64,000 nucleotides of DNA from Firmicutes bacterium UBA5201. GTDB lineage: Bacteria; Bacillota; Clostridia; Peptostreptococcales; Acidaminobacteraceae. Position numbers and translations under genes: made by a program. Below are positions 8,138-16,236 of the stretch, one piece after another (within the stretch, counting starts at the first letter, position 1; every line of letters starts with the position of its first letter). The stretch is from the NCBI GenBank assembly GCA_002412775.1, contig DHVT01000015.1, positions 237,906 to 301,905 on the forward strand, in the 5' to 3' direction. The notes beneath the pieces are model-generated. The model was not told the DNA's origin. It saw nothing but the letters and a program-made list of their open reading frames with translations, and made no database searches.

Positions 8138-9409
8138 ATGAGCAACTACAACGCGGTACTACCAATAAACACAGATAATGCTCCAAAAGGTATAGGTCCA
8201 TATTCACATGCGGTAGCTTTCTCACATTACAATAATCTATCGGCTCAATTGCCTATCGACCCAAAATCAGGCAAAATGGTTGCCGGCGGGATAAAAGAGC
8301 AGACGGAACAGTGTTTTAAGAACATCAAGGCAATTGTGGACAGCATCGACCATGTGATGAACGATGTCGTCAAGATCACTGTTTTTGTCAAAAACATCAA
8401 AGACATGGACGCTGTGGATGAAATTTACAAAACATACTTCACAGGCTATGTTCCGACACGCACAGTAGTTGCAGTCTCAGCTTTGCCTATGAATGCTTTG
8501 GTGCAAATTGAAGCGCTTCTATCAAATGGCGAAGGTACAATTCCAAACGCGCCACAAGCGGGCGACCTGATTAAACTTACCAATAACACTGCAAATGCGC
8601 CAACTTGTCCTTTATCCACACAGACGGTATCTTTTTCACATTACAATAATCTTTCAGCTCAATTGCCGATTGATCCTAAATCAGGTAGATTGGTTGAAGG
8701 TGGAGTAAGAGCACAAGCCGCGCAATGCTTAAAGAATATCAAGGCTATTTTGGAAAGCATCGATGTTCCGTTCGATGACATCGTCAAAGTCAATGTCTTC
8801 CTCAAAAACCTATCGGACTCCGAAGCGGTCAATGAAGTCTATTCAACGTTTTTCCCAGATTCTGCAATCGCTAGAGCAGTGGCATACGTCCCTGCGGTTA
8901 CAACAATTGCTGCATCGGCTTTACCAATGGATGCACTGGTTCAAATTGAAGCAGTGGTTTCACATGGTGATGGAACGCCTCCGCAAGCGGTTGAAGATAG
9001 ACATGGTCTGATCATTGAAGCAAATAATACAGAAAATGCACCGAAAAGCGCTCTTTCAACTCAAACGGTTGCTTTTTCACATTATAATCACCTTTCCGCT
9101 CAATTGCCTTTAGATCCGAAAACTGGTGAGTTGGTAGTCGGTGGTGTAAAAGAGCAAGCTGGTCAGTGCCTTAAAAATATCAAGGCAATTGTAGAAAGTA
9201 TCGACCATTCGATGGAAGATGTGGTAAAAGTGAACATATTCCTTAAGAACATTACTGATATTGAAGCTGTTGATGAAGTATACTTAACATTCTTCCCAAA
9301 TGGTGTACCAGCCAGAAGAACCGTTGGCGTATCAGCATTACCTCATGATGCACTTGTACAAATCGATGTGGTTGTTTCAAATGAGGAAGGAACACCACCA
9401 AGAGTATAA
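8138..9409 (+). CDS. Single-chain triple RidA/YjgF/Rid-family protein
   Basis: The 423-residue protein is three tandem Rid domains (about 10-132, 147-276 and 297-415), each with the cores SHYNNLSAQLP, CLKNIKAI.ESID and SALP..ALVQIE. Classical RidA is a ~125-residue homotrimer that hydrolyses reactive enamine/imine intermediates of PLP enzymes, so this chain could fold as a covalent trimer. The Arg equivalent to the catalytic residue appears as R108, R246 and R393/R394; the later acid as E125, E271 and D410. Only domain 1 keeps GPYSHAV. Domain 2 has an ~11-residue insertion after R246. Monocistronic, with its own promoter and terminator. Confidence 0.9.
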   Translation: MSNYNAVLPINTDNAPKGIGPYSHAVAFSHYNNLSAQLPIDPKSGKMVAGGIKEQTEQCFKNIKAIVDSIDHVMNDVVKITVFVKNIKDMDAVDEIYKTYFTGYVPTRTVVAVSALPMNALVQIEALLSNGEGTIPNAPQAGDLIKLTNNTANAPTCPLSTQTVSFSHYNNLSAQLPIDPKSGRLVEGGVRAQAAQCLKNIKAILESIDVPFDDIVKVNVFLKNLSDSEAVNEVYSTFFPDSAIARAVAYVPAVTTIAASALPMDALVQIEAVVSHGDGTPPQAVEDRHGLIIEANNTENAPKSALSTQTVAFSHYNHLSAQLPLDPKTGELVVGGVKEQAGQCLKNIKAIVESIDHSMEDVVKVNIFLKNITDIEAVDEVYLTFFPNGVPARRTVGVSALPHDALVQIDVVVSNEEGTPPRV

Positions 9410-9442
9410 TGCAAGGCAAATAAGTGAATCTGTATGAAAATG

Positions 9443-9475
9443 AGCCTCCAGAAATCAAAATTCTGGAGGCTTTTT
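9443..9475 (+). terminator. Rho-independent terminator of the triple RidA gene
   Basis: An 11-bp stem AGCCTCCAGAA / TTCTGGAGGCT with loop ATCAAAA is followed by TTTTT. Confidence 0.92.
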
Positions 9476-9512
9476 ATTGCATTTCGTAATGCAGCATTTG
9501 AAATGTTAATGG

Positions 9513-9592
9513 CATATGTCACAAATAGCAATTGATATATGTCGAAAACAGGATATAATTAAATTGTTAATAACATATGTCAAATATAGCAA
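9513..9592 (+). repeat. Three direct repeats of a CATATGTCAAAAATAGCAA-like motif around a promoter
   Basis: Copies begin at 9513 (CATATGTCACAAATAGCAA), 9536 (TATATGTCGAAAACAGGAT) and 9574 (CATATGTCAAATATAGCAA). They overlap the promoter of the following operon: the second copy covers its -35/spacer and the third sits downstream near the start. This arrangement suggests a transcription factor binding array controlling the operon. Confidence 0.55.
9532..9559 (+). promoter_or_regulatory. Putative promoter of the MBL/FAD operon
   Basis: TTGATA (9532-9537), 16-base spacer, TATAAT (9554-9559), embedded in the direct-repeat array. Confidence 0.6.
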
Positions 9593-9607
9593 ATGAGGTG
9601 TCTTACC

Positions 9608-10447
9608 ATGCTATTAAAGTGTTTGGTGGAAAACAATGCAGTTTCAGACGATTTTAAAACGGAACATGGTTTAAGCTTATATATTGAAACAAAGAATCAT
9701 CGACTGCTTTTCGATACTGGTGCAAGTTCCCTTTTTACAGAAAACGCGATCAAGTTGAATGTCAATCTTGGTGATGTTGATACACTTGTCCTTTCCCACG
9801 GGCACTACGACCATGGGGGTGGCATTAAAGCATTTTTAAATCTGAACGACAAAGCGGATATTTATCTTCGCAAAGGGGCAATGGACAAACATTATTCAGA
9901 ACAAACAGATGGCAGTTTCAAACGGATTGGCCTTGATGAGTCATTGAGTGATAATAAAAGATTCATTTACTCGGATGATCGGGTTCAAATCGATGATGAA
10001 TTGTCCCTGTTCTCAAATGTACAAGGGAATCTGTTTTTGCCTTCCGGGAATGAAAGTCTTTTTGCACTGGATCAAGATATGATGATCAGAGATGATTTTA
10101 ATCATGAACAAAATTTAGTGATTCAAGAGGCCGGAAAAAGGATATTGATCGCCGGTTGTGCACATCGTGGGATCGTGAATATCATGAATCATATGAGAGC
10201 AATTGGTCTTGAAGAGCCCGACATTGTAATCGGAGGCTTTCATTTATATGCAAGATCGACTGACAGAACCGAACCGATAGACTTCGTTGAAGCACTGGGC
10301 GCTGAACTGATGAAAACGAAATCCGTTTTTTATACTTGTCATTGCACAGGCATAAAGGCATACAATGAGCTCAAATCAATAATGGGAGATCGTATCCATT
10401 ATCTGGCTACAGGTCAGATTGTAGAAACTAATATAAAAGGAGATTAA
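9608..10447 (+). CDS. Metallo-beta-lactamase-fold hydrolase (COG1237-like)
   Basis: A 279-residue cytoplasmic protein with the metal-binding LSHGHYDHGGG near residue 65, GCAHRGIVNI near 180, GGFHL near 205 and a C-terminal TCHCTG. This set is typical of the COG1237 branch related to archaeal dihydropterin-aminobenzene phosphate enzymes. The physiological substrate is unknown. ATG 9608 is chosen over ATG 9593 because GAGGTG at 9595-9600 is correctly spaced for it. The next gene begins two bases after the stop, so the two proteins likely act together, perhaps in thiol or sulfur redox chemistry. Confidence 0.82.
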   Translation: MLLKCLVENNAVSDDFKTEHGLSLYIETKNHRLLFDTGASSLFTENAIKLNVNLGDVDTLVLSHGHYDHGGGIKAFLNLNDKADIYLRKGAMDKHYSEQTDGSFKRIGLDESLSDNKRFIYSDDRVQIDDELSLFSNVQGNLFLPSGNESLFALDQDMMIRDDFNHEQNLVIQEAGKRILIAGCAHRGIVNIMNHMRAIGLEEPDIVIGGFHLYARSTDRTEPIDFVEALGAELMKTKSVFYTCHCTGIKAYNELKSIMGDRIHYLATGQIVETNIKGD

Positions 10448-10448
10448 C

Positions 10449-11798
10449 ATGAGAAAAGTGGATATTCTAGTAATTGGAGGAAGTGCAGCTGGTCTTGTAG
10501 CTGCGATGACTGCCAAATCAAGTCATCCTGATCAAGATGTCATGATGATTAGAAAAGAAGACAAGGTAATGGTGCCATGTGGCATACCTTATATTTTCGG
10601 AGTGCTGGGCAATTCCGAAGATAATATTATGCCGGACGCGGGGCTCAATCAACTTGGAGTTGAAATTTTAGTCGACAGTGTAACCGAAGTGGACAAAGAC
10701 AACAAACAATGCAAAACTGAAAAGGGTGAGACCATTCAATATAAAAAATTGATTTTCGCTACTGGATCTCAGCCAATAGTGCCAGGTTGGCTCAAAGGAT
10801 CGGATCTTGAGAATGTTTTTACGATTCCAAAGAACAAGGAATATTTGGATGCATTCTTAGAGAAAGCAAAAGTTTTCAACAATATTGTCGTTGTAGGCGC
10901 AGGTTTTATTGGGGTTGAAACCTCAGATGAACTCAATAAAACGGGCAAGAACATCACACTTGTTGAGATTCAACCGCGTATTCTAGGACTTGCATTTGAT
11001 GAGGAGATTGCTTTTGACGCTGAGGAAAAATTGAAGTCACGAGGCGTCAATGTGGTAACAGGTGTTGGTCTTAAAGAAGTTCAAGGTGAGGGCAAAGTCA
11101 AATCGGTTGAACTTAGTGATGGAAAAATAATGGAAGCGGATGCTGTCATACTTTCAATGGGCTACCGACCTAATGTCGAACTCGCAAAAGCCACTGGACT
11201 TCAAATCAACGAAAAAGGCTTTATTGTGGTCGATGAATACATGAGAACCAGCGAGCCTGATATTTTCGCAGCTGGCGACTGTGCTTCAAAGAGGTGCTTC
11301 GCAACAGGTAAATTATCTACCACAATGCTTGCATCGACCGCATGTGCGGAGGCGAGAGTAGCTGGTTTAAACTTATATAGTCTATCCACTTTCAGATCAT
11401 TTAAGGGTACAATCGGCATTTATTCAACCAGTATAGGCGATTCTTCTTATGGCGTTGCTGGTTTAACTGAAGAGAATGCATCGAAAGAAGGATTCCATAT
11501 CGTGACTGGTAGCTTTGCAGGAATAGATCGTCATCCAGGAAAACTCCCTGGTATGCATAAGCAAATTGTCAAACTTATTGTCTCAAAGGACAGTGGGAGA
11601 ATCATTGGCGGTGAGGTGATCGGAGGAAGTAGTGTCGGTGAGTTGATCAACGTGATCGGCTTTGCAATTCAGGGTGGAATGACATTCATGGATTTGCTGG
11701 TGTCACAAATAGGCACCCAACCGGTTTTGACGGCTTCACCTGCAGCATATCCGTTGATTAAAGCAGCTGAAGTGGTTTTGAAAAAAATGAACAATTAA
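10449..11798 (+). CDS. FAD-dependent pyridine nucleotide-disulfide oxidoreductase (CoA-disulfide reductase/NADH oxidase family)
   Basis: A 449-residue flavoprotein. The FAD-binding motif is VIGGSAAGLVAA near residue 8, a single redox cysteine lies in VPCGIPYIFG near 43, the NAD-binding motif is VVVGAGFIGVETSDEL near 155, and the second FAD motif is IFAAGDCA near 275. The C-terminal ~120 residues form the dimerisation domain. One active-site Cys rather than CxxC fits the CoADR/Nox/persulfide reductase family. Members reduce CoA disulfides, persulfides or O2; the exact substrate cannot be told. It is translationally close-coupled to the MBL-fold gene and followed by a terminator. Confidence 0.87.
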   Translation: MRKVDILVIGGSAAGLVAAMTAKSSHPDQDVMMIRKEDKVMVPCGIPYIFGVLGNSEDNIMPDAGLNQLGVEILVDSVTEVDKDNKQCKTEKGETIQYKKLIFATGSQPIVPGWLKGSDLENVFTIPKNKEYLDAFLEKAKVFNNIVVVGAGFIGVETSDELNKTGKNITLVEIQPRILGLAFDEEIAFDAEEKLKSRGVNVVTGVGLKEVQGEGKVKSVELSDGKIMEADAVILSMGYRPNVELAKATGLQINEKGFIVVDEYMRTSEPDIFAAGDCASKRCFATGKLSTTMLASTACAEARVAGLNLYSLSTFRSFKGTIGIYSTSIGDSSYGVAGLTEENASKEGFHIVTGSFAGIDRHPGKLPGMHKQIVKLIVSKDSGRIIGGEVIGGSSVGELINVIGFAIQGGMTFMDLLVSQIGTQPVLTASPAAYPLIKAAEVVLKKMNN

Positions 11799-11810
11799 TT
11801 TTGATAGAGA

Positions 11811-11850
11811 AAACAGATGGAAATCTTAATGATTGTCCATCTGTTTTTTT
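11811..11850 (+). terminator. Rho-independent terminator
   Basis: AAACAGATGGA pairs with TCCATCTGTTT around a 14-base loop and runs into eight T residues. Confidence 0.88.
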
Positions 11851-11954
11851 TCACAAGAATTGATAGAGCATTGTCACAAAGTTAATGTTGACCGAATTGG
11901 CTAAATTAGCTAAAATATTGTTATGGAACTGGTTTTTGCAAAGGAGGTTTACAT

Positions 11955-12743
11955 ATGAAGGTAACTTCAACCGAAATAAAAAATGCTTTTGGAAAATATC
12001 TGAGACTATGTTCTACTGAGCCGGTCTACATCACAAAAAATGGTGTTGTGATCGCAAAGCTGTTGAACCATACTGAAGAAGACGAAATCATTCAGCATTC
12101 TGGAAATCTGCGTAAAGTATTTGGCGTGGAAGCAATCGAGCAAAAAGATTACAATTACGATCGTGTGTCTGAAGCCACTGTCGCTTATAATCTGAGCAGA
12201 GTGAAGATGACCTATGAAGAATTTGAAAAGATGAATGAAGAGGCAAGCAACCGTTACGAATTCATCGATGGCGAAGTGTATATGTTGGGATCCCCAAATG
12301 TCTTTCATCAGCGAGTGGTTTCCAGGCTTCACATTGAAATGGATCATTATTTGACGGGAAAGCCCTGTGATGTATTTGAATCGCCATTTGATGTGACATT
12401 GCTTCGCAGAGGGAACAAAAATTTTACAAACATAGTCCAACCAGATCTGTTGATTGCTTGTGACTGGATGAATGATACCAATGAAAAGGGAAGATACATA
12501 GGAATTCCACGTTTGCTTGTGGAAGTGCTCTCTCCAGGGCATACTGAAAAGGAGATGTTTACAAAATTGGATCTTTATCGGGATTCTGGAGTTGAAGAGT
12601 ACTGGGTCATTGATCCACAAAGAGGCAATGTGATCATATATAGATTTGAAGATTATGGCATCTTGGAAACTAGGGTGTTTAATGGAGACGGTGAGTGCGA
12701 ATCGATGATTTATGCGGGTCTGACTTTTCGTGTTTTGGAATAA
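11955..12743 (+). CDS. Phd/YefM-type antitoxin domain fused to Uma2-family (DUF820) nuclease-like domain
   Basis: Residues 1-50 (MKVTSTEIKNAFGKYLRL, then EPVYITKNGVVIAKLL) match the DNA-binding fold of Phd/YefM antitoxins. Residues about 75-262 match Uma2/DUF820, a PD-(D/E)xK-like restriction fold: RYEFIDGEVYML, NIVQPDLLIACD, PRLLVEVLSPGH, KLDLYRDSGVEEYWVIDP. The candidate acidic residues (E in YEFIDGE, D in QPDLL, E in LVEVL) are kept, so the nuclease site may be active. ATG follows AAGGAGG. No separate toxin gene adjoins it. The fused antitoxin domain may autoregulate or target the nuclease to DNA. Confidence 0.82.
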   Translation: MKVTSTEIKNAFGKYLRLCSTEPVYITKNGVVIAKLLNHTEEDEIIQHSGNLRKVFGVEAIEQKDYNYDRVSEATVAYNLSRVKMTYEEFEKMNEEASNRYEFIDGEVYMLGSPNVFHQRVVSRLHIEMDHYLTGKPCDVFESPFDVTLLRRGNKNFTNIVQPDLLIACDWMNDTNEKGRYIGIPRLLVEVLSPGHTEKEMFTKLDLYRDSGVEEYWVIDPQRGNVIIYRFEDYGILETRVFNGDGECESMIYAGLTFRVLE

Positions 12744-12790
12744 TCAATGGATGAATCTATAAAAAAATAAAGTGTGAGAGGTTGAGAAAA

Positions 12791-13546
12791 ATGAAAAACG
12801 AAACGAATAAGACATATCGCAGTTTTCTAAAAGATGACATTAGGCTCGAAACTGATTTCAGTCGCTCTGACCAGAATCTTGGTAAAGTTGCTCCGCCTAT
12901 TGAAAAACCATGCCCGATTGACGCAAATAAAATCGATCTGCCATCTCCGGATTCTTGGAAAACAGTTAGTGAGATCTCAGTCAGGGAAGCAATCGCTCAA
13001 AGGGCTTCCCGCAGAAAATATTCGAGTCAATCAGTCACGCTGGAAGAGTTATCCTTTTTGCTTTGGGCGACACAGGGTGTCAGAAAAAGAACAGCTGGAG
13101 CAGCACTCAGAACAGTGCCTTCCGCTGGTTGCCGTCATGCCTTTGAAACTTATCTGGCTGTTTTCAATGTTGAAGGACTCCCAAAGGGCATCTATAGGTA
13201 CTTGCCTTTGACACATCAGCTGGTTCATGAGTCAACCCCTGAACATCTGGAAGAGAAAATGACAGCTGCGGCACTTGGGCAGACATTTGCAGGATCCGCG
13301 GCGGTTACTTTTATTTGGACAGTGATTCCATATCGGATGGAATGGCGATATGCAGAAGCCTCATATAAAGTGCTGGCATTAGATGCAGGACATGTTTGTC
13401 AGAATTTATATCTGGCTTGTGAAAGCATTGGAGCAGGGACATGTGCCATTGCAGCCTATGATCAAAAGAAGTCCGATCAGCTGCTTGGAATTGACGGTGA
13501 TGATGAGTTTGTCATATATATGTCTCCTGTTGGGAAAGATAAATAA
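12791..13546 (+). CDS. SagB/ThcOx-type nitroreductase-family oxidoreductase
   Basis: A 251-residue FMN-dependent nitroreductase-fold protein. Diagnostic features are REAIAQRASRRKYSSQS (FMN-phosphate arginines), LEELSFLLWATQGVR, the TVPSAGCRHAFETYL segment and CESIGAGTCAIAAYD. SagB-type members oxidise azolines in peptide natural products, but many stand-alone clostridial copies have no known partner. No cyclodehydratase or precursor peptide gene is visible here. ATG 12791 has GAGAGG nine bases upstream and is preferred to TTG 12782. A strong terminator follows. Confidence 0.82.
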   Translation: MKNETNKTYRSFLKDDIRLETDFSRSDQNLGKVAPPIEKPCPIDANKIDLPSPDSWKTVSEISVREAIAQRASRRKYSSQSVTLEELSFLLWATQGVRKRTAGAALRTVPSAGCRHAFETYLAVFNVEGLPKGIYRYLPLTHQLVHESTPEHLEEKMTAAALGQTFAGSAAVTFIWTVIPYRMEWRYAEASYKVLALDAGHVCQNLYLACESIGAGTCAIAAYDQKKSDQLLGIDGDDEFVIYMSPVGKDK

Positions 13547-13582
13547 AATCATTCACGTAGATGAACCAAGGAGTATGAATAG

Positions 13583-13627
13583 AATCAAGTTTCGACAGGA
13601 TTATCCTGTTGAAACTTGATTTTTTTT
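13583..13627 (+). terminator. Rho-independent terminator upstream of the TIR operon
   Basis: A long stem (AATCAAGTTTC, mismatch, ACAGGAT / ATCCTGT, mismatch, GAAACTTGATT) is followed by a T7 run. It insulates the following TIR operon from the SagB gene. Confidence 0.9.
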
Positions 13628-13736
13628 CAGCAATGAGCCCTGATAACATTGTGTTTATATGGTTTTGATATCGGTATAAGACAGATAAAGAGATATGTTT
13701 TTTACATAACCGATTGGTGATTGGAGGAGGCTTCCC

Positions 13737-16235
13737 ATGGAAAAAACCTATGCCTACCAAGCGTTCATAAGCTATCGTCACGTCATGCCGGATATGACCA
13801 TAGCAAATGAACTTCACCGGCAATTGGAGTCTTATGCCATCCCAAGTTCACTGAAAAAGAAACTCGGCATGAAAAAAATAGGTAAAGTATTCCGCGATCA
13901 TGAAGAACTTCCAACTTCTGTCGACTTGGGTAAGGATATCGAACGGGCTCTAGAAGAGAGTGCCTGGCTGATAGTAGTATGTACTCCGAAGCTGTTGGAA
14001 TCCAAATGGTGCATGAAAGAAATAGATGCTTTTATCGCAATGGGAAGAAGAAATCGGATCTTGACCCTGCTGGTGGAAGGGGAACCTGAAGACGCTTTTC
14101 CACCTCAATTACGTTACAGTTTGGTCGACGGTATAATGACGGAAATAGAACCACTTGCTGCCGACGTCCGGGGTGCGACACTCAAAGAAATGATCAGTAA
14201 AATGAAAGTCGAAAAGCTACGAATTCTTGCTCCCATCCTTAACGTGGCTTTCGATGATTTGAAGCAGCGGGCACGTGAACAACGTCTTCGAAATATTGCG
14301 AAAATCACTTTAGTTACCAGTCTGCTGTTGATCGCATTCAGCATCTACGCCATCAATCGAAATATGGTCATCTCAAAGGAACGGGACGAATCGTACCGAA
14401 ATGAAATGTTACTTCTATTGGAAAAATCCACTTTGGCAACCAATCAGAAAGATAAGCTTGGTGCTGCGGTCTATGCCTTGGATGCTCTTGAGATCAGCAA
14501 CCTGATTGAAAATGATCAGGACGAGATGATTCAAAACGCTTTAGAAGCGACTATGTACGCCACCATAGGGGACCAGATTTCCATCATTAAAAATAATAAC
14601 ATGGCAATGACCAATCTCAAGTTTTCACCAAATGGTGAGCGCATCCTAGCTACAGCCAACGCCAATAATGCTGTAATAATCGACTCTGTAAAAGGTGAAA
14701 TGCTTTTTACTGTAAACAACAATCTGGAGCCATTGGGAATTACAAATTTTTCAGCAGACAGCGAATATTTTTTAACAGTTTGTCATTGGGAGAACAGTGT
14801 CTCCATTTGGAACAGTGCAAATGGATCTCTAGTGAACAGCTATAAAATTGAAAATAGTGAATCTTGGCTGCTCGGTCACGCAGAATTCACATCAAATCCC
14901 GATGAAGTACTCATCAAAGAAGAAGACAGGCTGATTTTGTGGAACTTCTCAACCGATGAAATTCTGATGGTCCAAGAAGATCTGACCAAATTTATAACGA
15001 GATATGCAGAGGGTGTCATCAGCTCTGACAGGCGTTTCTTTGCACTTATAAGTGATTTGGATGGTGCAATCCGCATATGGAATTTGGTTGACAATAAAAT
15101 GCAAGTGTTGGGTTCGGATGATGAAGTTTTTTATAGTATACCCAGGTTCAATTTGGATGCAAGCCTATTGGCGGCGGGTAGCGGTCAGGTAGTATATCTT
15201 TGGAACATTGAGGAAGGTCGTCTGCAGATGGAATATACTATGAATGAAGGTGATACTGTTACTGACCTTTCGTTTTCACCATCCTCAAATCAGTTGTTGA
15301 TATCCAACACGACTGGAATTCATGTGGTGGACATTGAATCCAATGCTACCATTTGGTCGTTAGTGGATGAGGCCAATTATCAGATGTTCAAGGGCACTTA
15401 TAGCCCTAATGGGGAATATATCCTAGTGAAACACGAGTGGCTTCATCTTTTCGATGCCTATGATGGAACATTATTGACGGATTTCGGTGGAATTCGGGGA
15501 AGCGATGCCATTTTTCATCAAAACAATGGAACTATTCTGATTTCCATGGAAGATGGGGCTTTTGGTGCGTTTACTACTCCAAAAAGCGCTTCCATTCAGA
15601 CCTGGACTTCATTTTCCGATCCTCTTTATACAATTTCCAGGTTCACCGAACTGAAAAGAGGCGAAACATCTCTTGAAACGCAGCACAGTGTGGCTCTTCC
15701 TTTTGCAAATACACCACCACGAATGTATTCATCTCCAGAGGGTCATCATTTGGCGTTGGCTCATAGTGATGGATTTGTGGAAATTTGGGATGTGGATGTT
15801 TCATCCAGACCGAAGTACGGCATCGCAGAGCATCAGTTACTTGTAACAGACCTGCTTTTTTCTGGTAATTTGGTTGCCACAGCTTCCTATGACGGACGTG
15901 TCATGCTCTTTGATTTGGATTTGGGACAAATTCGAGCGGTTATCCCTGTCGGTTCCCAAGTGCATCGCATAGAGTTTTCAGCGGACAACAAAAAAATCAT
16001 GATTTATTGTTCCGAGATCCATACTGCTTTTGTCTATACGACTAAAAATCCGGTTTGTCTATTTGAATTGAAAGGAGCGACAGCTCCCATGATGGATTTA
16101 GGATTCACCATGGACAGCACAAAGGCGGTTCTGATCAGCAGTGATGGCTCGGCTCAAGTCGGTACCATCTACTCACAACGTGACATTCTGTTGGAGGCTA
16201 TCCAAACGCGAACAGGATACAGAAGGGAGCAATGA
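13737..16235 (+). CDS. TIR-transmembrane-WD40 receptor-like protein
   Basis: The 832-residue protein has an N-terminal TIR domain (about 1-150: YQAFISYRH at the first strand, DHEELPTSVDLGKDIERALE, VVCTPKLLESKWCMKEIDAF). E95 in WCMKEI corresponds to the catalytic NADase glutamate of TIR enzymes such as SARM1. A basic stretch (KQRAREQRLRN) precedes one membrane helix at about 188-207. A helical linker (about 208-280) and a WD40 propeller (about 285-832; repeats such as MTNLKFSPNGERILA, TDLSFSPSSNQLL) follow. By the positive-inside rule the TIR is cytoplasmic and the propeller outside. Only one base separates its stop from the SLOG gene. Likely an NAD+-consuming sensor; the trigger is unknown. 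Confidence 0.88.
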   Translation: MEKTYAYQAFISYRHVMPDMTIANELHRQLESYAIPSSLKKKLGMKKIGKVFRDHEELPTSVDLGKDIERALEESAWLIVVCTPKLLESKWCMKEIDAFIAMGRRNRILTLLVEGEPEDAFPPQLRYSLVDGIMTEIEPLAADVRGATLKEMISKMKVEKLRILAPILNVAFDDLKQRAREQRLRNIAKITLVTSLLLIAFSIYAINRNMVISKERDESYRNEMLLLLEKSTLATNQKDKLGAAVYALDALEISNLIENDQDEMIQNALEATMYATIGDQISIIKNNNMAMTNLKFSPNGERILATANANNAVIIDSVKGEMLFTVNNNLEPLGITNFSADSEYFLTVCHWENSVSIWNSANGSLVNSYKIENSESWLLGHAEFTSNPDEVLIKEEDRLILWNFSTDEILMVQEDLTKFITRYAEGVISSDRRFFALISDLDGAIRIWNLVDNKMQVLGSDDEVFYSIPRFNLDASLLAAGSGQVVYLWNIEEGRLQMEYTMNEGDTVTDLSFSPSSNQLLISNTTGIHVVDIESNATIWSLVDEANYQMFKGTYSPNGEYILVKHEWLHLFDAYDGTLLTDFGGIRGSDAIFHQNNGTILISMEDGAFGAFTTPKSASIQTWTSFSDPLYTISRFTELKRGETSLETQHSVALPFANTPPRMYSSPEGHHLALAHSDGFVEIWDVDVSSRPKYGIAEHQLLVTDLLFSGNLVATASYDGRVMLFDLDLGQIRAVIPVGSQVHRIEFSADNKKIMIYCSEIHTAFVYTTKNPVCLFELKGATAPMMDLGFTMDSTKAVLISSDGSAQVGTIYSQRDILLEAIQTRTGYRREQ

Positions 16236-16236
16236 A

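Noticed and set aside
12006..12620. A 204-codon minus-strand frame opposite the Phd-Uma2 gene
   Set aside because: The plus-strand frame carries clear family motifs. The minus-strand translation is rich in His, Ile and Phe without any domain pattern.
12782..12790. TTG start for the SagB-type gene
   Set aside because: The ATG nine bases later has a better spaced GAGAGG and is the more usual codon.
13575..13619. A 14-codon frame as a leader peptide of the TIR operon
   Set aside because: AAGGAG is only one base from the ATG and the frame runs through the SagB-side terminator stem. It looks accidental.
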